64,000 nucleotides of DNA from Litoribacter populi (GTDB lineage Bacteria; Bacteroidota; Bacteroidia; Cytophagales; Cyclobacteriaceae): NCBI RefSeq assembly GCF_007483685.1, contig NZ_VMKN01000001.1:1724393-1788392 (forward strand), written 5' to 3'. Each line of letters opens with the position of its first letter. The stretch's first letter is position 1. The position numbers and the translations under genes are program-made. Shown piece by piece: positions 18,173-26,565 of the stretch. The notes under the pieces were generated by a model that worked only from the letters and a program-made list of their open reading frames with translations, ran no database searches and was not told the DNA's origin.

Positions 18173-18763
18173 ATGAAAAAAGGAATATTTACTCTCGTCG
18201 CTTTTGTATTTTGTCTGAGCTTTTCGATGGCTCAAGTAGATCCCCGTCAGTCACCACCCCCGACCTCAGCTAATGTAGGTAGCTCACCTGTTCAAGCGGG
18301 GAATTGGATTGTTGGAGGAAGTATCGGCTCCTTAGGATATAATTTTACCACGGAGTCATTTGGAGTGGTTTTAAATCCCCGTGCCGGTTACTTCATATTT
18401 GATGATTTGGCTGTTGGTTTAGGCGTTACAGTGGGTTTACAAACGATTCCTGATTTTGATAATATCTGGAGTTATGGTGTTACGCCATTTGTGAGATACT
18501 ATTTCCCGGAGGGAGCAACAGCAACTAGCCGCTTTTTTGGAGAAGCAGAAGCAGGTCTTGCGGGTAGTACAGAGGCTAGTGATGCTTCTTTTTTAGCTGG
18601 CCTTCGACTTGGGTACGCGCATTTTATCAGTAATAATGTGGCCATAGAAGGTACCTTTGGTTATACCTACTCCAGAGCAAATATTAATACCGGAGCATCT
18701 GTAACAGGTTTGGCCGTAGGTTTGGGTTTCCAGATTTACTTGCCTGGAAGAGCCAATCGGTAA
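18173..18763 (+). CDS. Outer-membrane beta-barrel protein
   Basis: This 196-residue protein has a signal peptide ending at SMA-Q and then a Pro-rich linker (about residues 22-40). It is followed by alternating amphipathic strands such as GNWIVGGSIGSLGYNFT, FGVVLNPRAGYFIFDDLAVGLGVTVGL and YGVTPFVRYYF, ending in VGLGFQIYLP. This is the pattern of an eight-stranded OmpW/OmpA-like or DUF6646-type porin-like barrel seen in many Bacteroidota. No ligand is predictable. It has its own 5' region and ends before a terminator shared with the convergent amidohydrolase. Confidence 0.8.
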   Translation: MKKGIFTLVAFVFCLSFSMAQVDPRQSPPPTSANVGSSPVQAGNWIVGGSIGSLGYNFTTESFGVVLNPRAGYFIFDDLAVGLGVTVGLQTIPDFDNIWSYGVTPFVRYYFPEGATATSRFFGEAEAGLAGSTEASDASFLAGLRLGYAHFISNNVAIEGTFGYTYSRANINTGASVTGLAVGLGFQIYLPGRANR

Positions 18764-18793
18764 TTTAGTTTAGTAAAATTATGGGTAAGAAAT

Positions 18794-18808
18794 GTTACAT
18801 TTTGTAAC
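18794..18808. promoter_or_regulatory. Small perfect inverted repeat GTTACATTTTGTAAC
   Basis: Five-base arms GTTAC/GTAAC around ATTTT, in the gap between the porin gene and the shared terminator. It could be an operator-like site, but it lies downstream of one gene and beyond the end of the other, so a role is uncertain. Confidence 0.2.
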
Positions 18809-18844
18809 TACAATGAGGTATGTACTTGACTAATAATCAAAAGC

Positions 18845-18874
18845 AAAGCCCTGGGACTTTCCTCTCAGGGCTTT
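18845..18874. terminator. Bidirectional terminator between porin-like and amidohydrolase genes
   Basis: A stem AAAGCCCTG / CAGGGCTTT, extended inward by three more pairs including one G-T, with a six-base loop. A T-rich tail follows on the plus side. It sits between convergent genes. Confidence 0.8.
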
Positions 18875-18885
18875 ACTTTTATTTA

Positions 18886-21800
18886 TTAATTGTGTGAGTG
18901 TCCTAAGCTGCAACCGCAACCATCTCTCATAAAACTATTGGATTCATCGTGCCACTCAAAGGCTTCATTAAATAGGTTATTTTCCCAATAGAAAGAACCT
19001 CTTTCCTTAGTTCTATTTCCAATTTCGTTCATGGTTTCAGTGTCATAAAGTCTACCGTTGATCATGGTGTATCGGATTGTTTCTGAGTTTCTAATATCTT
19101 CCAATGGATTTTTGTCCATTATGATAAGGTCGGCTAATTTTCCTACCTTCAAAGACCCTAAATCCTCTCCTGCACCAATGTATTCAGCTCCATTGATTGT
19201 GGCAGCTTTTAATGCCTCATGATTGCTCATGCCACCCTGCTGCAATGACCAAAGCTCCCAGTGAGCGCCCAGTCCTTGAAGTTGCCCATGACCCCCTAAG
19301 TTAATCTTTACGCCATTTTTAGATAATTCATTCACCGCTTTAGAAGTCATGATGTGTCCTGCTTCGTATTCCTCCTCAGGAGCCATAATACGAAATCTAG
19401 ACCTGGAATCAATGACTGCTCTCGGGGTAAATTTCATTAATTTTTCATTTTCCCAGACATTGGTGTGCTGATACCAATAATATTCAGAATTCAAGCCGCC
19501 ATAATTGACGATGAGGGTAGGGGTGTAGCCTACCTCAGAATTACTCCAAAGTTCGATTACATCTTTGTAAACTGGCGTTATTGGTATATTGTGTTCAATA
19601 CCCGTATGCCCATCCATTATCATGCTCATGTTGTGGAAGAAAGTGGACCCACCTTCTGGTACGACGTTGATTCCTTCCTCTCTGGCTGCCTGCATGATTT
19701 GCTGACGCTGCTCTCGGCGAGGCTGGTTATAACTTTTAACAGATTGGGCACCAAAGGCCTTCGTTCTTCTAATAGAAGATCGGGCGTCATCGATATTGTT
19801 GATTACAGCTTTGAAATCACCATCAGCACCATACAAGATGAAACCTGTACTGTAAATCCTTGGTCCCACTACTTCACCAGCTCTTACCATCTCTGCCAAA
19901 GTAAATACAGTTTCTGTATTAGCAGAAGGGTCGTGAGCAGTAGTGACACCAAAGGCTAGGTTAGCATAAAACTGCCAGTTTTGCTTTACATTCAAGCCTT
20001 CTCGGAAAGCACCAATATGCGCATGAGCATCCACTATGCCAGGCATGATGGTTTTTCCTTGCATTTCATAAACTTTAGCATTCCCAGGCACTTCAATTTC
20101 ATCAGATTTACCAATAGCGCTGATTTTGTTTTGGCTGATGATTATGGTGCCCTTTTCAATCACTTCATCACCTTCCATGGTAATGATTCGTGCATTGGTG
20201 AAAGCAATTATACCTTCCGGCCTGTCCACTTTTGCGGTCAATGTAATTTTAACACCTTCGTCTGTAGGTTTCACTGGCTCTTCCGGAGAATCTGGTAAGA
20301 AAGTGAATTTGTCAGCCAATTTGTTTGAATAATAAGTGTCACCCATCATCCAATAAATCACATCGCTATCTTTAGACCAATGGAGGTTCACTCCAGCATC
20401 CCTCGAAAGCTGAGAAACAGGAATAGAAGTGGATTTATCATCCAAGTCAAATTCGCGTCCAGTCATTACCAAAGGTGCCACAAAAGCCTTGTGAAGATGG
20501 GTAAAAGCAACCCACTTGTTGTCTGGGCTTGGGACAAGACGATTTGCATATTTGGATTTGATATGTGTCCTTTCATCTTGGCCGTTGAGATCCAAACTTT
20601 TTAATTCTTTGGTAAGGCTGCCAAAGAATGTCCCTCCTGTCTGTATGAAAATTCGGTCCCCTTCTTTGTTGAAAATGGGGTAATCGCCATCTTTAGTGAT
20701 TAATTTGATGTCTTCTCCTTCAAAGGACATGGTGTAGATGCCAGGGTTCTTCGAAAATGTTCTCCCTTGGTCCATGTTACCGGACTCTCTTCGGAAGGCA
20801 ATTCTCTTTCCATCAGGAGAAAAGGATGGTCTTCTGTAGATACCTTTTTCTTTGGTTAATTTAGTGGTTTTTCCTCCTGACGCTGGAACCTTATGGATTG
20901 CGCCCATTTCCTCATCGTCCCAAGTCACAAATACGATAGTTTTTCCATCAGCTGAAAAAGCAGGCTCGGATTCAAAATGCTCACCTGAGGTCAGGCGTTT
21001 TGGGTTGCCATTTGGTAGGTTTTTAGTGTAGATGTAACCAAGTGCATTAAAGGCTAATGTTTTTCCGTCTGGGGAAGTTACTGCGTTTCGGATCACTTTT
21101 GAGTCAAAGGTATCATCCGGAATAGGATTTTTCTTATGGACTCTTTCAGCAATCTGGATTTCAGCATCCACCGAGAACGGAATCTCTGCTACTTCTGCAG
21201 TTTTAATGGAAACCTTATTAATCTTCCCATTTGCCCAGAAGACAATTTCTTCATTATTTGGCATCCAGCTGAAACCTGGATAGACGCCGAAAATTGCCCA
21301 TGCTGTCTGTTGATCTTGATTCAACCCATCATAAACCGGCCATTCCTCACCTGTTTCCAAGTCATGGATGTAAAGAACTGATTTGGTTCTTACTCTTTTT
21401 ACAAAGGCCAGCTTTTTTCCATCTCTTGAAACTTGAGGTCTTGCAGCCCCTCCTGGTCCTCCAGTTATAGTGGTTATTTCCCCCGTAGAGAAGTCATATC
21501 TTTTGATAACGTAGATTTGCTTGTTGGGGTCCCTATTGTATTCAAATGCTCCACCTGGTGCCATGTCCTCACTATAATACATGTATTTTCCGTCAAGAGA
21601 AACACTTGGTTCGTTTGTGTCTTGCTGGTCGTTTCTGCGTTCGGTGAGCTGAATGCCATTTCCGCCTGTGATGTGGAATTGCCACATTTCCCCAGCGCCT
21701 AAAGAACGGCCGGAGGTGAAATGCTTACGGGCGATTAGGAAATTGCCATCAGGCATCCATGTAGCATTGTTAAGAAGGCGGAAAGTTTCTTTGGTAACCT

Positions 21801-22185
21801 GACGGGCTTCACTGCCATCTGGTTTCATCACCCAGACATTGTCGCCTCCGCCCGCGTCGCTGGTGAAGGAAATCCAGTTGCCATCGGGGCTGAATCTAGG
21901 CTGAACTTCAAAGGGCAATCCTGTACGTATTGGAGTTGCCTTGCCGCCATCGACAGGCATGGAATAAATATCACCAAGAAGGTCAAAAACTATTGTTTTG
22001 CCGTCAGGGCTTACATCGATATTAATCCATGTGCCTTCATCGGTGGTGAAAGAATGAGTTTTAAAATTCCAATCTCCCTTAGGTTCGGAGACATCCCATT
22101 TGCCATTTTCCTTATCTTCCTGGGCAAAAACAGCCAAAGATAGTAAGCATGCAAATAAGGTTAAGCTTAATTTGAGGTTTATCAT
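18886..22185 (-). CDS. Exported TolB-propeller/amidohydrolase fusion protein
   Basis: This 1099-residue protein has a signal peptide (cleavage near VFA-Q). Residues about 40-640 are a series of PD40/TolB beta-propeller repeats, recognisable by recurring SPDGKTIVF/FSPDGKRIAF phrases. Residues about 660-1050 form a metal-dependent amidohydrolase domain with GIVDAHAHIGAF (first metal-binding His pair), a C-terminal NLGGHGQLQGLGAHWEL and the closing LGSLKVGKLADLIIMDKNPLEDI. The architecture is common in Bacteroidota and Proteobacteria. The substrate is unknown, though imidazolonepropionase/prolidase-like hydrolysis of cyclic amides or dipeptides is the usual guess. The last ten residues, GCGCSLGHSHN, form an unusual Cys/His tail that could bind metal. 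Confidence 0.9.
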   Translation of the reverse strand: MINLKLSLTLFACLLSLAVFAQEDKENGKWDVSEPKGDWNFKTHSFTTDEGTWINIDVSPDGKTIVFDLLGDIYSMPVDGGKATPIRTGLPFEVQPRFSPDGNWISFTSDAGGGDNVWVMKPDGSEARQVTKETFRLLNNATWMPDGNFLIARKHFTSGRSLGAGEMWQFHITGGNGIQLTERRNDQQDTNEPSVSLDGKYMYYSEDMAPGGAFEYNRDPNKQIYVIKRYDFSTGEITTITGGPGGAARPQVSRDGKKLAFVKRVRTKSVLYIHDLETGEEWPVYDGLNQDQQTAWAIFGVYPGFSWMPNNEEIVFWANGKINKVSIKTAEVAEIPFSVDAEIQIAERVHKKNPIPDDTFDSKVIRNAVTSPDGKTLAFNALGYIYTKNLPNGNPKRLTSGEHFESEPAFSADGKTIVFVTWDDEEMGAIHKVPASGGKTTKLTKEKGIYRRPSFSPDGKRIAFRRESGNMDQGRTFSKNPGIYTMSFEGEDIKLITKDGDYPIFNKEGDRIFIQTGGTFFGSLTKELKSLDLNGQDERTHIKSKYANRLVPSPDNKWVAFTHLHKAFVAPLVMTGREFDLDDKSTSIPVSQLSRDAGVNLHWSKDSDVIYWMMGDTYYSNKLADKFTFLPDSPEEPVKPTDEGVKITLTAKVDRPEGIIAFTNARIITMEGDEVIEKGTIIISQNKISAIGKSDEIEVPGNAKVYEMQGKTIMPGIVDAHAHIGAFREGLNVKQNWQFYANLAFGVTTAHDPSANTETVFTLAEMVRAGEVVGPRIYSTGFILYGADGDFKAVINNIDDARSSIRRTKAFGAQSVKSYNQPRREQRQQIMQAAREEGINVVPEGGSTFFHNMSMIMDGHTGIEHNIPITPVYKDVIELWSNSEVGYTPTLIVNYGGLNSEYYWYQHTNVWENEKLMKFTPRAVIDSRSRFRIMAPEEEYEAGHIMTSKAVNELSKNGVKINLGGHGQLQGLGAHWELWSLQQGGMSNHEALKAATINGAEYIGAGEDLGSLKVGKLADLIIMDKNPLEDIRNSETIRYTMINGRLYDTETMNEIGNRTKERGSFYWENNLFNEAFEWHDESNSFMRDGCGCSLGHSHN

Positions 22186-22311
22186 AAGTCGAATACGGGT
22201 TTTTAAAGAAAACCAAATATAAGACTCGTTGCTGACTTCTCCTATGGGGATAAAATGGGATGCTAATATGTTTGAAAATTCGAAAAAATGGTAAGGTTTG
22301 CTTGCTCAAAA

Positions 22312-22755
22312 TTAGAAAGAGGAGCTTTCCTGCTGGCTTAGCTCTTCTATTTTTTGGCCCAGAATCCATGCTGTTTGCTTCTTGGGACTTTCAAAGTTTT
22401 CCTGATTTTCATCAAACTGAATTTCTTGAAGAGCAGCTTTATACTGTTGAACCGCTTGGTTATAATCTCCTTTTTGTATTAATACCTTCGCTCTAAATTC
22501 AGCCTCTTGATAGACTTCATAGGGATGTTTTTCATGCTTGCTGGCGAATCTGAATTTATAGAAAAGAATTCCAAGTACTACAATTATCACCGTGAAAATA
22601 TACATCAATTCAGATGATGAATCAAAATTGAAAGGGTTAAATAATGAAGTGGTTTCTGGGTTGATTTTGTTTACGCTGAGCTCCTCTTGGATAGATAAAA
22701 TTGGAGATATTGCTCTAGGGCTATATAAAAACTCAAGAAAGGGATCTATAGTCAT
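22312..22755 (-). CDS. Single-pass membrane protein with TPR-like helices, unknown function
   Basis: This 147-residue protein has one clear transmembrane helix (about residues 50-67, MYIFTVIIVVLGILFYKF). After it comes a helical segment, YEVYQEAEFRAKVLIQKGDYNQAVQQYKAALQEI, that resembles a single tetratricopeptide repeat. I do not recognise the family. The reading frame is clean and lies between the amidohydrolase and the glycerophosphodiesterase genes on the same strand, but the gaps (126 and 245 bases) do not show an operon. It might be a small scaffold at the inner membrane. Confidence 0.55.
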   Translation of the reverse strand: MTIDPFLEFLYSPRAISPILSIQEELSVNKINPETTSLFNPFNFDSSSELMYIFTVIIVVLGILFYKFRFASKHEKHPYEVYQEAEFRAKVLIQKGDYNQAVQQYKAALQEIQFDENQENFESPKKQTAWILGQKIEELSQQESSSF

Positions 22756-23000
22756 ATCATTAGCGGCGTTTAGTAGAATAGTGCAATATAAGGGCAGCTT
22801 AATTAGCTGTTTTCTTGTTGAACGTCTGCAAGTAATGAAAAAGATCTTTATTAATCTAAAATTAACCCCGATAAATTGTTAAAACCATAAAATTTGTGTG
22901 TAAAGTGAAATAAATTCAATATTTGTCAACGCTTTGACGTGTTTCCTGTTGGATTACTTCTCGAAATCTCATTCCATAAACTTTTAATAAGTAAATGTTA

Positions 23001-23792
23001 TCAATTTCGATTTTGTACTATTTCAAGTAGCATTTCCGGTTCATCCGTAGTGATGAAATCTGTACCGTGATCCAGCAGCCATTTCATGTCATCAGAATCA
23101 TTTACTGTCCAAGCATTAACTGTTAACCCAAGTTGATGGGCTTCAGTAATCCAGTGAGAGTTTTTCTTAACTATCGATATGTGATAATCAAACCCAAAAT
23201 AACCGTTTTCGGCTAACTGCTCTGGTGATTTTTCACCGTTCAAATAGGCAACCTGGGCATCCGGATCCAGTTCCATGATTTTTCTGCAGATATCTTTGTC
23301 GAAAGAAATGTAATCGACCCATTCTGAAGCCTTCAAACTTTTGACTAGCTCAACACTTTTTTGGGCGATTAGGAAATTTCGTTCTCTTCCCAATTCCGAA
23401 GGTTTGGCCTCATAAATCAACTTGGTTTTTTTCTGCTTAATACCCTCCTTTAAATATTCTGCCGCGGTTGGTATTTTCTCCCCATTAGAAAGTTCTTTTT
23501 CGTATAGTTGCTCCAAGGTGGAAGTTTCTATTGGCAAGCCCATAAAGTCAGCATCATGATTGACAACTAATATACTGTCTGCTGTCATCCAAACATCAAA
23601 CTCTGAACCCTCGCAACCCAGTCTTATCGCCTCTCGGAGTGAGGCTATGCTATTTTGTGGGTGACCCGCCTTTTTCCAGGCACCCCGATGAGCAATGACA
23701 TTATTGTCATGAAAACTTTCAGGGGAAGCCTGTTGACAGGAAAATAAAGAAAAGCAAAGCAAGGACAGAAAAAGAGGGAAATAAACGTTCAT
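23001..23792 (-). CDS. Glycerophosphodiester phosphodiesterase, lipoprotein
   Basis: This 263-residue lipoprotein (lipobox LFSC at about residues 16-19) should hydrolyse glycerophosphodiesters to glycerol-3-phosphate and an alcohol in the periplasm or at the outer membrane. It shows VIAHRGAWKKAGHPQNSIASL, which carries the catalytic His and Arg and the usual Glu replaced by Gln-Asn-Ser. GCEGSEFDVWMTADSILVVNHDADF carries the metal ligands Glu and Asp and the second catalytic His. The C-terminal VNAWTVNDSDDMKWLLDHGTDFITTDEPE is the family's closing motif. The P-E-N-T phrase is HPQNS here; activity is still likely. Confidence 0.88.
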   Translation of the reverse strand: MNVYFPLFLSLLCFSLFSCQQASPESFHDNNVIAHRGAWKKAGHPQNSIASLREAIRLGCEGSEFDVWMTADSILVVNHDADFMGLPIETSTLEQLYEKELSNGEKIPTAAEYLKEGIKQKKTKLIYEAKPSELGRERNFLIAQKSVELVKSLKASEWVDYISFDKDICRKIMELDPDAQVAYLNGEKSPEQLAENGYFGFDYHISIVKKNSHWITEAHQLGLTVNAWTVNDSDDMKWLLDHGTDFITTDEPEMLLEIVQNRN

Positions 23793-23888
23793 GGTTTTTT
23801 TTTATGAAAAATAGAGAGAATCCATTTTGCTCACAAATTTTTTGTGTCAAATAATGTCTAAGAAACCATTAAGCCAAAATGAATTTTT

Positions 23889-23896
23889 TACTTTTG
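23889..23896 (+). promoter_or_regulatory. Possible -7 promoter element TACTTTTG upstream of rmuC
   Basis: Matches the Bacteroidota TAnnTTTG element 16 bases before the rmuC ATG. No well-spaced TTTG element is seen upstream, so this is only suggestive. Confidence 0.35.
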
Positions 23897-23912
23897 GATA
23901 AAATAAGGAAAA

Positions 23913-25319
23913 ATGGAAAGTATGTTGATTATTGGACTCCTACTGGCTTTGGGCGTTGTGGTTTTTTGTCTGCTTTTGATTTTTAAGATTAAAGGTAGTC
24001 AGGCTGTATTGGAAGAACAAAGGCGTGTATTGGAAGAAAAAGTTTGTGAGGATAAGGAAATTATTGCCGGCTTGGAAAAATTCGTTTCGGAAAAGTCAAA
24101 TCTGGAAAGTGATTATAAACTTGCAATTGGTAGGCTGGAGGATTCCTTGGAGCGTGAAAAGGGGTTAAGTCGAAAAATGGAAAGCCTGCAGTTTGAATAT
24201 TCTGATACCAAAGAGAGGTTGGTAGCCTCTAAGGAAAGGGTTATTAATTTGGAAGAAAAACTGATAGCCCAAACCGCTGATTTGGAGAATTTGGGCCAAA
24301 AATTTACACAACAATTTGAGCTGCTGGCTGGAAAAATACTGGAGGATAAATCACAACGGTTTAGCAAGCAAAATAAGGAAAATATTGAGCAGATATTAAA
24401 ACCTTTGAATCAGGAGCTAGGTGAATTTAAGAAAAAAGTGGAGGAGACCTATGACAAGGAATCGAAGGAAAGGTTCAGTTTGGAAAAACAGGTCAAAGAT
24501 CTGATGGCTTTAAATTACCGAATCGGCGAGGAAGCCAAAAATCTAACCGCCGCCTTAAAAGGCAATACCAAAACCCAGGGCAACTGGGGTGAAGCTATCT
24601 TGGAGACTATTTTGCAAAACTCCGGTTTGGAGAAAAACAGACATTATGTGGTTCAGGAATTTCTCAGAGATGAAAGCGGCGAGTATCTTTTAGGGCCCAA
24701 TGGGAAAAGAATGCAGCCTGATGTGACTATCACGTATCCTGATGACCGCAAAATAATCATTGACTCCAAGGTCTCCCTGGTGGCTTATGAGCAATATTTC
24801 AATGCTGAAGAGGATGAAGTGAGGAAATCAGCCTTGCTTTCGCACTTAAAGTCTATCCGGACTCATATAGATCAATTATCTGCAAAGCAATATGACGGCT
24901 ATGCCAAAGTGTTGGATTTTGTGATCATGTTTGTACCATTGGAGGCGGCCTACATTTCCGCTGTCCAAGCGGACTCCCAACTTTGGGAGTATGCGTATAA
25001 AAAACGTATTTTGCTTATCAGCAGCAGTAATTTGATAGCTGCCTTGAAGATGATCAAAGACTTGTGGATTCGCACCGACCAAAGCCAAAACGCTTTGGAT
25101 ATTGCCGAGCGCGGAGGGAAACTTTATGACAAGTTTGTCAATTTCATCGGTAGCTTGGAGGAAATTGGTAACCACTTGGAAAAATCCCAAACATCGTATG
25201 ATAATGCTATGAAGCAATTGAAAACTGGTAAAGGGAACCTTATCGGCCAAGTGGAGAAGTTAAAGCAACTTGGAGTAAAAGCAAATACCTCCATACCCGA
25301 AAAAATGCTTAAAGAATAA
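23913..25319 (+). CDS. rmuC: DNA recombination protein RmuC
   Basis: This 468-residue protein has an N-terminal membrane anchor (residues about 4-25), a long coiled coil to about residue 170, and a conserved nuclease-like domain. The domain is marked by TKTQGNWGEAILETILQNSGL, QPDVTITYPDDRKIIIDSKVSLVAY and VDFVIMFVPLEAAY-like residues, all RmuC signatures with the PD-(D/E)xK-type Asp and Lys. RmuC limits DNA inversions in E. coli. Length and order are normal. It is transcribed alone and is divergent from the glycerophosphodiesterase. Confidence 0.93.
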   Translation: MESMLIIGLLLALGVVVFCLLLIFKIKGSQAVLEEQRRVLEEKVCEDKEIIAGLEKFVSEKSNLESDYKLAIGRLEDSLEREKGLSRKMESLQFEYSDTKERLVASKERVINLEEKLIAQTADLENLGQKFTQQFELLAGKILEDKSQRFSKQNKENIEQILKPLNQELGEFKKKVEETYDKESKERFSLEKQVKDLMALNYRIGEEAKNLTAALKGNTKTQGNWGEAILETILQNSGLEKNRHYVVQEFLRDESGEYLLGPNGKRMQPDVTITYPDDRKIIIDSKVSLVAYEQYFNAEEDEVRKSALLSHLKSIRTHIDQLSAKQYDGYAKVLDFVIMFVPLEAAYISAVQADSQLWEYAYKKRILLISSSNLIAALKMIKDLWIRTDQSQNALDIAERGGKLYDKFVNFIGSLEEIGNHLEKSQTSYDNAMKQLKTGKGNLIGQVEKLKQLGVKANTSIPEKMLKE

Positions 25320-25390
25320 GGGAATAGCTGGTGGCTCAATTTTTGAACTGTTTAGGGTAGATTGATTTTTCATTTTAACCAGAAAGAACT

Positions 25391-25738
25391 ATGAGCGACT
25401 CCACGTATATGACCCCACTTTCCCAAGTTATGAAAAGGCTTGAAGAGAAAGGATATGGGGCTGAGTTTAGAACAAAAAAAGATAAAGGAGCTGTCCTTGA
25501 TGAGGGAAATAAAACTTATTCAGCCGAGGATTTGAAAATTGTGAAGGTTTATCGTTTTGAGGGGGAATCTGATCCTGCAGACATGGCTATATTATATGCG
25601 ATTCAAGCCAAAGATGGAAAGCACGGTTATCTTTTAGACGCCTATGGGACCTATTCTGATGAGGAACAGCAATACCATATCGACTTCATTAAAAAAGTAC
25701 CGGCAGATAAGGATGAACGATTGGATGATATAGATTAA
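25391..25738 (+). CDS. Small conserved cytosolic protein, often misnamed phosphoribosylpyrophosphate synthetase
   Basis: This 115-residue protein has no signal peptide. It carries MTPLSQVMKRLEEKGYGAEF and later DLKIVKVYRFEGESDPADMAILYAIQ and HGYLLDAYGTYSD. This pattern belongs to a short Bacteroidota family that databases often label PRPP synthetase, yet it lacks the PRPP-binding loop and is far too short for that enzyme. The real function is unknown. It lies downstream of rmuC with a 71-base gap and converges on a decayed histidine kinase gene, overlapping it by four bases. Confidence 0.7.
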   Translation: MSDSTYMTPLSQVMKRLEEKGYGAEFRTKKDKGAVLDEGNKTYSAEDLKIVKVYRFEGESDPADMAILYAIQAKDGKHGYLLDAYGTYSDEEQQYHIDFIKKVPADKDERLDDID

Positions 25739-26294
25739 TTATTTATAGGGGGATGCGGATGAAAAATTTGCATCCCTTTTTTTTCTTCGCTCTCCACCTT
25801 CACCTTTATTCCCTGTGCATCAAAGATTTTTTTTGCCGTAGCTAAGCCAATTCCTAACCCATTTTGTTTGGTGGTAAAGTACAGCTTGAACAACATTGGT
25901 TTATACTTGTCGGCAATACCGGGCCCGTTACCCTCTACTATCATTTCTATAACTTCGTATCCTTTTCGTTGAGGGTGATGTTAATAATTCCATCTTGAGG
26001 ATTTACAGCAGTTTGAGTCTTTTCATCCACCTTAATTTCTGCTTCTGTGCTACCATCATTAGAGTCCAGGATATTCCTTATTAGGGTTTTAAAAAAGCTT
26101 GGTAATGTTGAAATATTAGTGTTTCGAGCACCTTGGAAGAGTTTTTGGGTGTTTTTATTGGTTTCTATCTCTTCTGTTTCATGATTGAAAATCAGGAAAA
26201 ACGGGAAGGATTCACGTAAAATTTCATTGTAATCAATGTCAGGCAGTAGCATAGTTTCAGGAAAAAAATAGGTAAAAAAAGGGAGTTGTTGCAA
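25735..26294 (-). pseudogene. Remnant of a PAS-histidine kinase
   Basis: The upstream part encodes a PAS-like start (LPDIDYNEILRESFPFFLIF) running into FFKTLIRNILDSN, which resembles a degenerate N-box, then INITLNEK and a stop at 25947. A second frame continues with GYEVIEMIVEGNGPGIADKY (G1 box) and NGLGIGLATAKKIFDAQG (G2 box), ending at 25735. Restoring one A in the A4 run at 25963-25966 (T4 on the plus strand) rejoins NEK to GYEVIEM. Even joined, it has only about 186 codons with no HisKA dimerisation helix or phosphoacceptor His, so a middle segment is missing too. Confidence 0.7.
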
Positions 26295-26565
26295 ATACTG
26301 CCTAAATCATACCATTCAATTAGAATTTTCAGAACCCCTTATGAATAAATACACACCATTACCAAAAAGGGGCATTGTGTTTCCTGAGCTAGTCATCAAG
26401 GGTGAATCTGTCAACTAAATTCCGAATAGAGAAATAGTATTTAAAGGTTTAAAAGGGCTTTTTGAATAGGTTTTTTGAGTGAAGTTGAGGGTTCAACTCA
26501 ATTTGAATTCAAATGGAATACCCTTTGAACTTATATAAGTTTTAACCACTAAATATTTCAGTTTC

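Noticed and set aside
19465-20332. Plus-strand open frames within the amidohydrolase gene
   Set aside because: They are shadows of a long, clearly conserved protein on the minus strand.
25391-25738. PRPP synthetase annotation for the small protein
   Set aside because: At 115 residues it lacks the PRPP-binding loop and is about a third of the length of the enzyme.
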